Program-made: the position numbers and the translations under genes
Shown here: positions 5,858 through 13,400 of the stretch, one piece after another
How positions within the stretch are numbered: the first letter of the stretch is position 1
Layout: each line of letters begins with the position of its first letter
The notes under the pieces: model-generated
Databases searched by the model: none
Told to the model about the DNA's origin: nothing
The model's input: the letters and a program-made list of their open reading frames with translations, nothing else
Assembly (NCBI GenBank): GCA_910586735.1
Contig: CAJUJW010000032.1
Location: forward strand, 1 to 28,262
DNA: 28,262 bases
Direction of reading: 5' to 3'
Origin: an uncultured Oscillibacter sp.
Lineage (GTDB): Bacteria > Bacillota > Clostridia > Oscillospirales > Oscillospiraceae

Positions 5858-6290
5858 ATGGAGCGGAAAATGGGCTGGCTGACCTCCGGGGCTTTCGCCG
5901 CCCTGTGCGATACCACCAAGGAGACCCTGCGGCACTACAAGGACCTGGGCCTCCTGGCCCCGGCCCACCGGGGGGAGAACGGGTACTTTTACTACGATGC
6001 CGAGCAGTTTTACGACTACTACGCCATCGCCGTCTTCCGCCAGACGGGGACGCCCCTGGAGGAGATCCGCCGCTGCCTCCGGGGGGCAGGACGCCGCCGG
6101 GACCTACCTGTACCTCTGCTGCCGGGGCCGGTGGGACCTCACCCAGGGCTACGCCGCCCTGGCGCGGCACCTGGCGGACCGGGGGCTGGAGACGGCGGGG
6201 CGCGTTTACGCCTGTGACCTGGCGGGGTTCATCCTGAACGGCGTGGAGGAAAACGCGGCAACCATGCTCTCCGTCCGGCTGGCGGAATGA
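5858..6290 (+). pseudogene. Decayed MerR-family transcriptional regulator
   Basis: The start at ATG 5858 has AGGAGGA 7 bases upstream. The N-terminal winged-helix domain is intact: WLTSGAFAALCDTTKETLRHYKDLGLLAPA, then NGYFYYD, through PLEEIRRCLRG (residues 1 to about 79). Then the frame is lost at a run of six G near 6079-6084. The C-terminal effector-binding part (TYLYLCCRGRWDLTQGY..GFILNGVEENAATMLSVRL) continues in a different frame to TGA at 6288-6290. Intact relatives have about 250-280 residues, while the two parts here add up to about 143, so the dimerisation helix and the first half of the ligand domain are missing. If translated, the product would be a 119-residue protein with a DNA-binding domain and a nonsense tail. 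It should once have controlled the divergent hydrolase-MATE operon. Confidence 0.8.
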
Positions 6291-6292
6291 AA

Positions 6293-6318
6293 CGAGGCCC
6301 GCCGAAAGGCGGGCCTCG
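6293..6318. terminator. Hairpin terminator shared by convergent MerR-type and LytTR genes
   Basis: CGAGGCCCGCC and GGCGGGCCTCG pair perfectly around GAAA. On the minus strand TTTCATT follows, which fits termination of the LytTR gene ending at 6353; on the plus strand no T run follows. Confidence 0.65.
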
Positions 6319-6352
6319 CTGCGGGATATATGTAATGTAGATATGCTTTACA

Positions 6353-7147
6353 CTACCCGGTAATCCGGCGCTCCAGGTCTCCTTTCACCTGCATGTAGTT
6401 GTGGAAGGGGATGGGGAGTACCTCGCCGGTGATGAGGGCCGCCTCATAGCGGCGAACGGACATCACATAGCGGGTGTTCACCGTGTAGCAGCGGTGAATG
6501 GGGCAGAAGGTCTCCGGCACCATGGCGTTGACCTCGCTGATGCCCAGGTCGCTCTGGATGATTTTGTCCGCGCAGTGAAACTCCGCCTTCCGGTTCCGGC
6601 TCTGGATGTAAAAGACCATGTCGGGCTGAACAAACAAGGTCGTGCTCCCGCAGGGAACGGCCAGCCGCTTCTTGGGCGGAATCTCGATCAGCACATCCCG
6701 GACGAACTGATAGGCAGACATCTCCAGCTTAGGCCCGCCCTCGTTCAGAGAGAACGGATGGAGGAACTCATAGTTGGCGTGGAGCAGCACCAGCTTGGTC
6801 TCCGTGCCGATGAGCTGGTACAGGAAGGTATAGGAGGCGGTAACGGTGTCCTCCTCCGGGTGATCCGGAACACAGGACCGCACCTCGCCCATTACCGCCT
6901 GGCAGCGGGGGGTGATGGACAAAGGGGTGTACTCCTCCTGAAAAATCTGATAGGTTTTTGTCCGCTGCTCCACCCCGGCCTCCAGCCGGGCGCGGATGAT
7001 GTCGCCGCCCATCAGCACCCGTCCCCCGGTGCCCAGCCACACGCTTTTCGAGCAGAGGCGGGATAAATAGGGCTCAAAATTCCCGGCGTAGTAACCGTGG
7101 GTGATCTCCCGGCTGATGGCTACGGTATCCTCCAGCTGTCCGCTCAT
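6353..7147 (-). CDS. LytTR-domain transcriptional regulator with N-terminal SnoaL/NTF2-like domain
   Basis: The 264-residue protein ends in a LytTR DNA-binding domain (about residues 160-262: LAVPCGSTTLFVQPDMVFYI, FCPIHRCYTVNTRYV, PIPFHNYMQVKGDL), the beta-fold domain that reads direct repeats upstream of target promoters. The first 150 residues (HGYYAGNFEPYLSRLCSKSVWLGT.. to LHANYEFLHPF) look like the SnoaL/NTF2-like fold that replaces the receiver domain in many clostridial LytTR proteins. There is no phospho-acceptor receiver, so the signal is probably a bound ligand (inference). The start at 7147 has GGGGAGGGAG upstream. The gene stands alone with its own promoter and a palindrome over the -10, which suggests autoregulation. 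The target genes are unknown; the ECF module upstream is a neighbour only. Confidence 0.85.
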   Translation of the reverse strand: MSGQLEDTVAISREITHGYYAGNFEPYLSRLCSKSVWLGTGGRVLMGGDIIRARLEAGVEQRTKTYQIFQEEYTPLSITPRCQAVMGEVRSCVPDHPEEDTVTASYTFLYQLIGTETKLVLLHANYEFLHPFSLNEGGPKLEMSAYQFVRDVLIEIPPKKRLAVPCGSTTLFVQPDMVFYIQSRNRKAEFHCADKIIQSDLGISEVNAMVPETFCPIHRCYTVNTRYVMSVRRYEAALITGEVLPIPFHNYMQVKGDLERRITG

Positions 7148-7168
7148 GGGGCTCCCTCCCCTTTGTGA

Positions 7169-7193
7169 TTATTGTAACAATATTATACAATAA
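7169..7193. promoter_or_regulatory. Operator candidate over the LytTR gene promoter
   Basis: A perfect inverted repeat, TTATTGTA (7169-7176) and TACAATAA (7186-7193), has a 9-base centre. It covers the -10 box (7182-7187) of the minus-strand promoter, so a bound protein would block it. Confidence 0.45.
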
Positions 7194-7210
7194 CCGTCAG
7201 AAAAAGGCAA
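7182..7210 (-). promoter_or_regulatory. Sigma-A promoter of the LytTR gene
   Basis: Minus strand: -35 TTGCCT (7205-7210), 17-base spacer, perfect -10 TATAAT (7182-7187). The leader to the start codon at 7147 is about 30 bases. Confidence 0.7.
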
Positions 7211-7280
7211 GGGGGAAAAGGTGATACCTTTAGGTTCAGCTAAAAATTTGATGCATTCCGTATGGGATTTCAGCGGTTCG

Positions 7281-8288
7281 TCACACGCCGCTGCGGTACT
7301 GCTCCGCCGTCAGCTTGACGCTGACCCCGCCGGGGCCCAGGGGCGTGGCCTTCACTTGGAGCTGGTTCTCCAGGGGCTTGTTCTCATCGATGCGGAAGGC
7401 CCGGGTAATTTTCTGTCCCGCCGGGAGGTAGATGCCGGTGAAGGTGTCGTCATAGCCGTCGCCCACGACGCAGGGCCGGGCAACCCGGATTTCGGCCTCC
7501 GAGGCGCCGGTATTTTCAATGGTGATGGCGGCGTATTTCCCCAGCCGGGAGGTGAAGTGAATGGTCCGGTCGACCTCCTCGGGGTCCTTGTACTCCCGCT
7601 CCTTGATAGCGATGCCGGAGAGGCTTCCGATGTTGATTTCCGCCGGGTCCACCTCGGTGAACATGCCGCCGGTTTCACCGTACACCGGCGCGGCCTTCAG
7701 GTATTCCTTGTGCTTCTCCCATATCCGCGGCAGCACCTCCGGAGGCGTATCTGTGTAGGTGAGGGTATGCGCGCCGCTGCTGCTGGGGAGGTTTCCCCCG
7801 GTCAGCACGTTGTTTCCTTTGCCGTCGGTTACGACGGCGAGCATGAAGTCGGTCCGCTCCCGGACGGTATACAGCTCGTTGCTCCAGTCCTCCTTGCCGT
7901 CCTTTTTGCGGGGGGCGGCTCCAAATTCCAGCTGGTTGGCCTCCTCGTGGAAGTTGACGCCGCCGGTCACGTCGAACAATTCCGCCACGGCGGCGGCCTC
8001 AATATAGTAATGGATTTCCCCTTTACTGTCGGCATAGGACAAGACCTTGGGGGCCGTCCCGCCCTGTTCCGTGGTCAGGGTCTCGCCGGGGGCGATCTGC
8101 TGTTTTAGGAAGATGCCCACGCCGATCTGGGCGGGTTCCACTCCGCCGGAGGGCTGGTCCTTAGCGTCGCTGTTGGTCGCAAAGGACGCGGAGATCAGCC
8201 CGATCAGCAGGACCATGGTGGCCATGCCCGCCAGGAAGGGGGTGTAATTTTTTCTCACTGTTCTCATTTCTCGTTTGCCGTGACGCAT
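7281..8288 (-). CDS. Membrane-anchored extracytoplasmic protein of unknown function
   Basis: The 335-residue product begins with a short basic stretch and one hydrophobic segment (about residues 16-36, YTPFLAGMATMVLLIGLISA), then a long outward-facing part without cysteines or recognisable catalytic motifs. The C-terminal half (TIHFTSRLGKYAAITIENTG.., CVVGDGYDDTFTGIYLPAGQ) looks like an all-beta domain. I cannot assign a family. The start at 8288 has AAAGGAGA upstream; an internal Met at 8267 is less well placed. It is the last gene of a module with the ECF sigma factor and the DUF4367 protein, 13 bases after the latter, so it is probably a co-transcribed target or sensor of that system (inference). 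No clear terminator is seen after 7281. Confidence 0.75.
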   Translation of the reverse strand: MRHGKREMRTVRKNYTPFLAGMATMVLLIGLISASFATNSDAKDQPSGGVEPAQIGVGIFLKQQIAPGETLTTEQGGTAPKVLSYADSKGEIHYYIEAAAVAELFDVTGGVNFHEEANQLEFGAAPRKKDGKEDWSNELYTVRERTDFMLAVVTDGKGNNVLTGGNLPSSSGAHTLTYTDTPPEVLPRIWEKHKEYLKAAPVYGETGGMFTEVDPAEINIGSLSGIAIKEREYKDPEEVDRTIHFTSRLGKYAAITIENTGASEAEIRVARPCVVGDGYDDTFTGIYLPAGQKITRAFRIDENKPLENQLQVKATPLGPGGVSVKLTAEQYRSGV

Positions 8289-8301
8289 GTTTCATTCTCC
8301 T

Positions 8302-8952
8302 TTACCATTTCAAATTGTTCGCGACGCGGAGCAGGTCCTCCTCCTCCAGACCGCCGGCGAAGAGCTTGTAGACGTTCGGGCCGTTGGACCACAGCAGAAG
8401 GCGCTCGCCGCCGGCCTCCGAGAGCAGGAGGGCGTCCGTTCCGTCCACCTGAACCTCCTTGATTTCGTAATCGCCCAGCAGTGTGCCGGCGTCGTCCCCG
8501 GCGCAGCGCTGATACAGGGTGATATACTTTGGCTCGCTGCTGTGGACGTAGCGTGTGCGGTAGCCGGGGTCCAGGTCGACGGATTCCTCAAGCACGAAGC
8601 CCTCCGGGAGCCAGCCCGGCCTCACTTGGTGGGGCAGCCGGGAGAAAGGGTCCTCCCTGGGCCGGATTACGTAGGTGACAAAGCCCTCCTCCTGGGCGGC
8701 GTAGACCTGGTAGTCGTCCTTTCGTTCCGCGCCCACGCCCACCAGCAGCGCCGCCAGGGCTGCGATGACCGCCGCCAGCAGGGCCAGGGTCCGCCAGCGC
8801 CTCCGCCGCCCCCGCCGCAGCAAGGGGCCCATGGACGCCTGGAAGGTCAGGGAAAAATCGTGTCCGCAGTCCTCCCGTTTCGGGAGGGTATCCAGCCAGC
8901 GTTCCGCCGCTTCCGCCGCCGCAGCCCGCAGGGCCTCATCTGTAAAGTTCAT
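8302..8952 (-). CDS. DUF4367-like single-pass membrane protein, probable anti-sigma partner
   Basis: The 216-residue protein has a cytoplasmic N-terminus of about 52 residues with a very basic patch (LLRRGRRRRWR) next to one membrane helix (about 53-72, LALLAAVIAALAALLVGVGA). The outer domain of about 140 residues has the DUF4367 pattern: PGWLPEGFVLEESVDLDPGY, YITLYQR, the VDGTDALLLSE turn and a closing LLLWSNGPNVYKLFAGG..VANNLKW. Such proteins often lie next to ECF sigma factors in Clostridia and may hold them inactive until an envelope signal arrives (inference; no zinc-binding anti-sigma motif is present). Its ATG overlaps the sigma factor TGA by four bases (8949-8952), which shows translational coupling. 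Confidence 0.8.
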   Translation of the reverse strand: MNFTDEALRAAAAEAAERWLDTLPKREDCGHDFSLTFQASMGPLLRRGRRRRWRTLALLAAVIAALAALLVGVGAERKDDYQVYAAQEEGFVTYVIRPREDPFSRLPHQVRPGWLPEGFVLEESVDLDPGYRTRYVHSSEPKYITLYQRCAGDDAGTLLGDYEIKEVQVDGTDALLLSEAGGERLLLWSNGPNVYKLFAGGLEEEDLLRVANNLKW

Positions 8953-9470
8953 ACGCTTTCCCCTCTTTCCGCCAGTTCTTCCGCCAGTCTGCGCTTGGCT
9001 CTGGCGAGAATCTGGCGCACATTCGCCGCCGTGGTCCCCAGGAGCTGGCCGGTTTCGGCGGCGGAATAGCCGTTGTAGTATTTCAGCAGCAGGGCCTCCC
9101 GGTACCGGGGAGGCAGAGCCGCCATGGCCCCCGCCAGGGTTCCGTCGGAGGGCGGCGGGGCGCAGCCGGGGAGACGTTCCTCCTCCTCTTCCAGCGACAC
9201 CTCGGGCCGCCTCCGCCGGGCCCGGTAGAGGTCGATGGCTTTCCGTTCCGCCGTCACGGCGGCCAGGTGCCGGGCCTGGGGCCCCAGCTCCGGGGGAAGG
9301 CGGCAGTTCGCGAGACTGAGAAAGGCGAGGTGTACCGCGTCCTCCGCGTCCTGGGTGTTTTGCAGGACGCGGTTTGCCACGTGGAACATGAGCCCCCGGT
9401 AGGCGCTGTACATCGCCTCGAACCGCGTCCGGTCCTGGGGGTCGTCTATGGCCTGTAGGTAAATCAGCAT
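8949..9470 (-). CDS. ECF-type RNA polymerase sigma factor
   Basis: The 173-residue protein has the two conserved sigma regions: region 2 at about 17-85 (FEAMYSAYRGLMFHVANRVL, then DAEDAVHLAFLSLA) and region 4 at about 112-165 (LPPRYREALLLKYYNGYSAAETGQLLGTTAANVRQ). The linker between them is short and lacks sigma region 3, as in extracytoplasmic-function sigma factors. The start at 9470 has GGGAGG 7 bases upstream. No sigma-A promoter is obvious; a CGTCTA box on the minus strand at 9500-9505 resembles the -10 of some ECF promoters and could mean autoregulation, but no good -35 AAC box was found. It is the first gene of a three-gene module with the DUF4367 protein and a membrane-anchored protein. 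Confidence 0.88.
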   Translation of the reverse strand: MLIYLQAIDDPQDRTRFEAMYSAYRGLMFHVANRVLQNTQDAEDAVHLAFLSLANCRLPPELGPQARHLAAVTAERKAIDLYRARRRRPEVSLEEEEERLPGCAPPPSDGTLAGAMAALPPRYREALLLKYYNGYSAAETGQLLGTTAANVRQILARAKRRLAEELAERGESV

Positions 9471-9556
9471 CCTGCCGCCTCCCTTCGTCTCTATACTCTT
9501 AGACGTTTTGGCCCGGCGAAACGTGACGCGGCGGAAGAAAATTTTTTCGCTGGCGG

Positions 9557-9592
9557 AAAAAAAGCCCCCTCCCCGGCGAGCCGCCGGAGAGG
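9557..9592 (-). terminator. Intrinsic terminator of the DUF1919 gene
   Basis: On the minus strand CTCCGGCG and CGCCGGGGAG pair around a short loop (9568-9591) and are followed by seven T residues (complement of 9557-9563). It starts about 12 bases after the stop codon at 9604. Confidence 0.7.
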
Positions 9593-9603
9593 AGAGACGG
9601 GGA

Positions 9604-10242
9604 TCATTGCAGGCCGTTCAGGAAGGACACGTAGTCGAAGTCGTCCATGTAGCGGCGTTTGAAAAACTGGGGCTTGAAGTTCGTCAGGGTGCCCAGTTCG
9701 GATTGGTCCTCGAAGCCCTTGATATAACAGGCGGAGGAGAACTCCGGGTAGGGCACACGGGTGAAGATCAGCTTGTTGGGCCACGGGAGCTGGTCGAAGC
9801 GGCGGAGAATTTCATAGTTGCAGCCCTGCTTTTCCGCGCCGATCAGGACGAGGCGGTCATAGTTGATCTTTCGCTTCCGCTCCTCCCATTTTTCCTGGGC
9901 GTCCTGGAAGGTGTCGTAGTGGATGAAGTCCACCTGAATGGAGTCGTCCCCCTCCCCGAGTTGGGCCACAGGATAGGGCTTGCCGAGGTCCAGTTCCAGC
10001 AAGGGCTGTTCCATATACCATTTTAAATTCCCGGCCAGCTTGACCAGATCCGGCATGCTGATGGTAAGGTTGACGGTTGGCGTGAGAAACTCCAGGCTCA
10101 AATCATGGTACATGACGCCGCCGATGCAGTTGGTGCAGATGATGGAGAAGTCGGAACGTCTCAGCCGGGCGCGCCGCTTGGCCAGGAAGCGGTCGTATTC
10201 GCGTTTTACCAGGCGTTCGCGCATAAGGGAAAAATTGATCAT
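9604..10242 (-). CDS. DUF1919 family protein (exopolysaccharide-biosynthesis-type)
   Basis: The 212-residue soluble protein carries the DUF1919 hallmark SIICTNCIGGVMYHDLSLEF (about residues 33-52), then PTVNLTISMPDLVKLAGNLKWYM and a second half with YDRLVLIGAEK and LIFTRVPYPEF. The family is found in capsule or exopolysaccharide loci, but its reaction is not established to my knowledge. The two conserved Cys (TNC, and ICT) are present. The length is normal. The start at 10242 has AAAGGAGA upstream. No sugar-polymer genes are nearby, so the role here is open. The gene stands alone, with its own promoter, a leader containing two perfect palindromes, and a terminator. Confidence 0.8.
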   Translation of the reverse strand: MINFSLMRERLVKREYDRFLAKRRARLRRSDFSIICTNCIGGVMYHDLSLEFLTPTVNLTISMPDLVKLAGNLKWYMEQPLLELDLGKPYPVAQLGEGDDSIQVDFIHYDTFQDAQEKWEERKRKINYDRLVLIGAEKQGCNYEILRRFDQLPWPNKLIFTRVPYPEFSSACYIKGFEDQSELGTLTNFKPQFFKRRYMDDFDYVSFLNGLQ

Positions 10243-10257
10243 AGCGCCGTCTCCTTT

Positions 10258-10299
10258 CCAGCGTCTAGACGCTGGGCAAAGGGAGCGTACGCTCCCTTT
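10258..10299. promoter_or_regulatory. Two adjacent perfect palindromes in the DUF1919 gene leader
   Basis: CCAGCGTCTAGACGCTGG (10258-10275, 18 bases) is perfectly palindromic. Two bases further a 22-base palindrome (10278-10299, half-site AAAGGGAGCGT) is also perfect. Both lie between the promoter and the ribosome binding site, so they would sit at the very 5' end of the mRNA as hairpins or act as operators. Confidence 0.6.
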
Positions 10300-10310
10300 A
10301 AGCCGTATTG

Positions 10311-10339
10311 ATTATACCACGCTTTGCGCTATTTGTCAC
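10311..10339 (-). promoter_or_regulatory. Sigma-A promoter of the DUF1919 gene
   Basis: Minus strand: -35 GTGACA (10334-10339), 17-base spacer, perfect -10 TATAAT (10311-10316). Transcription would begin next to the 22-base palindrome at 10278-10299. Confidence 0.7.
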
Positions 10340-10374
10340 CCCCTGTGCCGGGGCGAATACGCAGTTATCAAAAG

Positions 10375-10411
10375 CCCCGGGCGCTTCCGAATGGAGCGCC
10401 CGGGGTTTTTT
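10375..10411. terminator. Intrinsic terminator after the PFOR gene
   Basis: CCCCGGGCGCT (10375-10385) and AGCGCCCGGGG (10395-10405) pair perfectly around nine bases. T runs flank it on both strands (six T on plus, CTTTTGAT on minus), so it ends nifJ on the minus strand and insulates the promoter that follows. Confidence 0.8.
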
Positions 10412-10412
10412 A

Positions 10413-13400
10413 TCACACCTTCTCCTGGTCGTGAATGGGGTAATCCTCCAGCACGTCCAGCAGCCGGGAATAATCCTGGGCCGCCAGGTGCGTGTACCGG
10501 GCCCAGCGGTTGCGGCACTGGTTCCGGGCCTCCACCAGCAGCGCCTCCGCCGCCTCGGGGAAGGTCCTTTGCAGGGAGTTGAACCGGACCTCGCCCATGA
10601 AGAACTCCCGGAGGTCGTACCGGGGCTCCTTGAAGTCCAGGATGAAGGGGTTCTTGCCCTCCAGTTTCAGCTTGGGGTCGTAGCGGTAGAGGACCCAATA
10701 GCCGCTGCGGACCGCCAGCCTGGCCTCCTCCTGGGCCCAGGCCATGCCTTTCACAATGCCGTGGTTGATGCAGGGGGCGTAGGCCACAATCAGGGACGGC
10801 CCGTCGTGGGCCTCGGCCTCCCGGAGGGCCTTGATGTACTGGGCCGGGTCCGCCCCCAGGGCCACGGAGGCCACGTACACGTTCTGGTACTGGGTGGCCA
10901 GCATCCCTAAGTCCTTCTTCTCCGTCCGCTTGCCCGCGGCGGCGAACTGGGCCACCGCACCGAAGGGCGTGGCCTTGGAGGATTGCCCGCCGGTGTTGGA
11001 GTAGACCTCCGTGTCCACCACCAGGATGTTCACGTCCTCCCCGGAGGCTAACACGTGGTCCAATCCGCCGTAGCCGATGTCATAGGCCCAGCCGTCGCCT
11101 CCGTACATCCACATGCTCTTTTTCACCAGCTGGTCCTGGGCCTTGCGGACGGCCTCGATTTTTTCCCCGGTCTCGGAGGTGTTTTTCAGGGCGGCAATCA
11201 CCGCGTCGCTGAGCTCAATGGTCCGCTGTTTGTCCTCGAAGCCCTCCAGCCAGGCGGCCAGGGCGGCTTTCAGGGTCTCGTCTTTGGTTCCCTCCAGGAG
11301 CCCCTGAACCTCCCGCTGGAGGTGGAGCCTCTGCTGGCGGACGCTCAGCACCATGCCCAGGGAGTATTCGGCGTTGTTCTCAAAGAGGGAGTTGGACAGG
11401 GCGGGGCCCCGGCCGTTGGGTTTCGTCGTATAGGGGTAGCTGGGCACGCTGAACCCCCAGGCTTGAGTGCAGCCTGTGGCGTTTGCAACAATCATGCGCT
11501 CGCCGAAGAGCTGGGTCAGCAGTTTCATATAGGGCGTCTCGCCGCAGCCCGCGCAGGCCCCGGAGAACTCCAGCAGGGGCTGTTCGTACTGACTGCCCTT
11601 GACGGTGAACTTGTTCATGGGATTCTGTTTGGGGGAGAGGGAGAGACTGTAATCCCAGTTGGGCTGCTCCGGCATCTCCTCCTCGATGGGCCGCATGACG
11701 ATGGCCTTTTCCTTGGCGATACAGGCGGCGGCGCAGGTGCCGCAGCCGGTGCAGTCCAGGGGGTCCACCTGGATGCGGAACCGGAGGCCCTCGAAGCCCT
11801 TGCCCTTGGCCTCCTTGGTGACGTAGCCCGCCGGGGCGCTCTGGACCTCTTCCTTATTTAATAGGAAGGGCCGGATGGCGGCGTGGGGGCACATGAGGGA
11901 ACACAGGTTGCAGCCGATGCAGTTCTCGTGAAGCCAGCTGGCCACATGGGCGGCAAAGCCCCGCTTCTCGTATTGGGAGGTGGCCATGGGAACGCTGCCG
12001 TCCGCCGCGTCCTTGAAGGCGCTGACGGGGAGGCTGTCGCCCTTTTGGGCGTTGACGGCCCGCATGACCGTGCGGACGTACCAGGGGGAGGTGGTGTCCT
12101 TCTCCTCCGGTTCGTCCATGAGGTCCGCCCAGGCGGCGGGGACGGGAATCTCATGGAGGCCCGTCAGCCCCGCGTCCACGGCGGCGCAGTTCATATTGAC
12201 CACCTTTTCCCCCTTCCGTCCGTAGGTCTTTTGGATGGCGGCCTTCATGTAGTCCACGGCCTGGTCCACCGGGAGCACGCCGGAGAGCTTGAAGAAGGCG
12301 GCCTGTAAGACGCTGTTGGTCCGGTTCCCCAGGCCGATGGCCTCGGCGGCGGCGTTGGCGTCGATGGTGTAGAATTTCGCCTTGCGTTCCGCCAGGAGGC
12401 GCTTGACTTTGTTGGGCAGGTGGGCCTCCAGGCCGGCGTCGGGCCAGTTGCAGTTGAGGAGGAAGGTCCCGCCGGGTTTCAGCTCGTTGACGATATCGTA
12501 TTTCGCGATGTAGCTCTGGTTATGGCAGGCGATGAAGTCCGCCATGGTGACATAGTATGTGGAGAGAATCGGCGTGTGGCCAAAGCGGAGGTGGCTTTTC
12601 GTCACGCCGCCGGACTTTTTGGTGTCATACTCAAAGTAGGCCTGGACGTATTGGTCCGTGTTGTCCCCGATGATTTTGATGGAGTTTTTGTTGGCTCCCA
12701 CGGTGCCGTCGGACCCCAGGCCCCAGAACTTGCAGCTGATGGTCCGGCTGTCCGCCGTCACCACGTTTTCCCCCACGGGCAGGGAGTGGTGGGTCACGTC
12801 GTCGGTGATGCCCACGGTGAAGTGGTCCTTTTGCGCTCCCGCCATGTTGTCGTAGACGGCGATCATCTGGGCCGGGGTGGTGTCCTTGCTGGAGAGGCCG
12901 TAGCGCCCGCCCAGCACCTGGACCTGGCGGCTGCCGTGCTGGAGGACGGAACACACGTCCTTATAGAGGGGCTCGCCTCCCGCGCCGGGCTCCTTGGTCC
13001 GGTCCAGCACGGTCAGCAGGCGGCAGTTCTCCGGCAGGGCGGCCAGGAAATGCCTGGCGCTGAAGGGCCGGTACAGCCGCACCTGGAGGAAGCCGACTTT
13101 GCGGCCCTGGGCATTCAGATACTTGACCACCTCCTGGAGGCAGCCGGAGACGCTGCCCATGGCGATGACCACCTGCTCGGCCTCCGGGTCGCCGTAGTAG
13201 TTGAAGAGCCGGTAGTCCCGCCCGGTCAGAGCGGACATCCGGGCCATGTAGTCCTCCACAATGCCGGGGACGGCGTCATAGTAGGGGTTCACTGCCTCCC
13301 GCAGCTGGAAGGCCGTGTCCGGGTTGATGACGGTGGAGCGCATGAGGGGGTGCTCGCTGTTCAGGGCGTTTCCCCGGAAGCGGTCCAGGGTCTCCTGGTC

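Noticed and set aside
9497..9545. ECF-type promoter before the sigma factor gene
   Set aside because: A CGTCTA box is present on the minus strand but no AAC-containing -35 box at the expected distance, so I did not list it as a feature.
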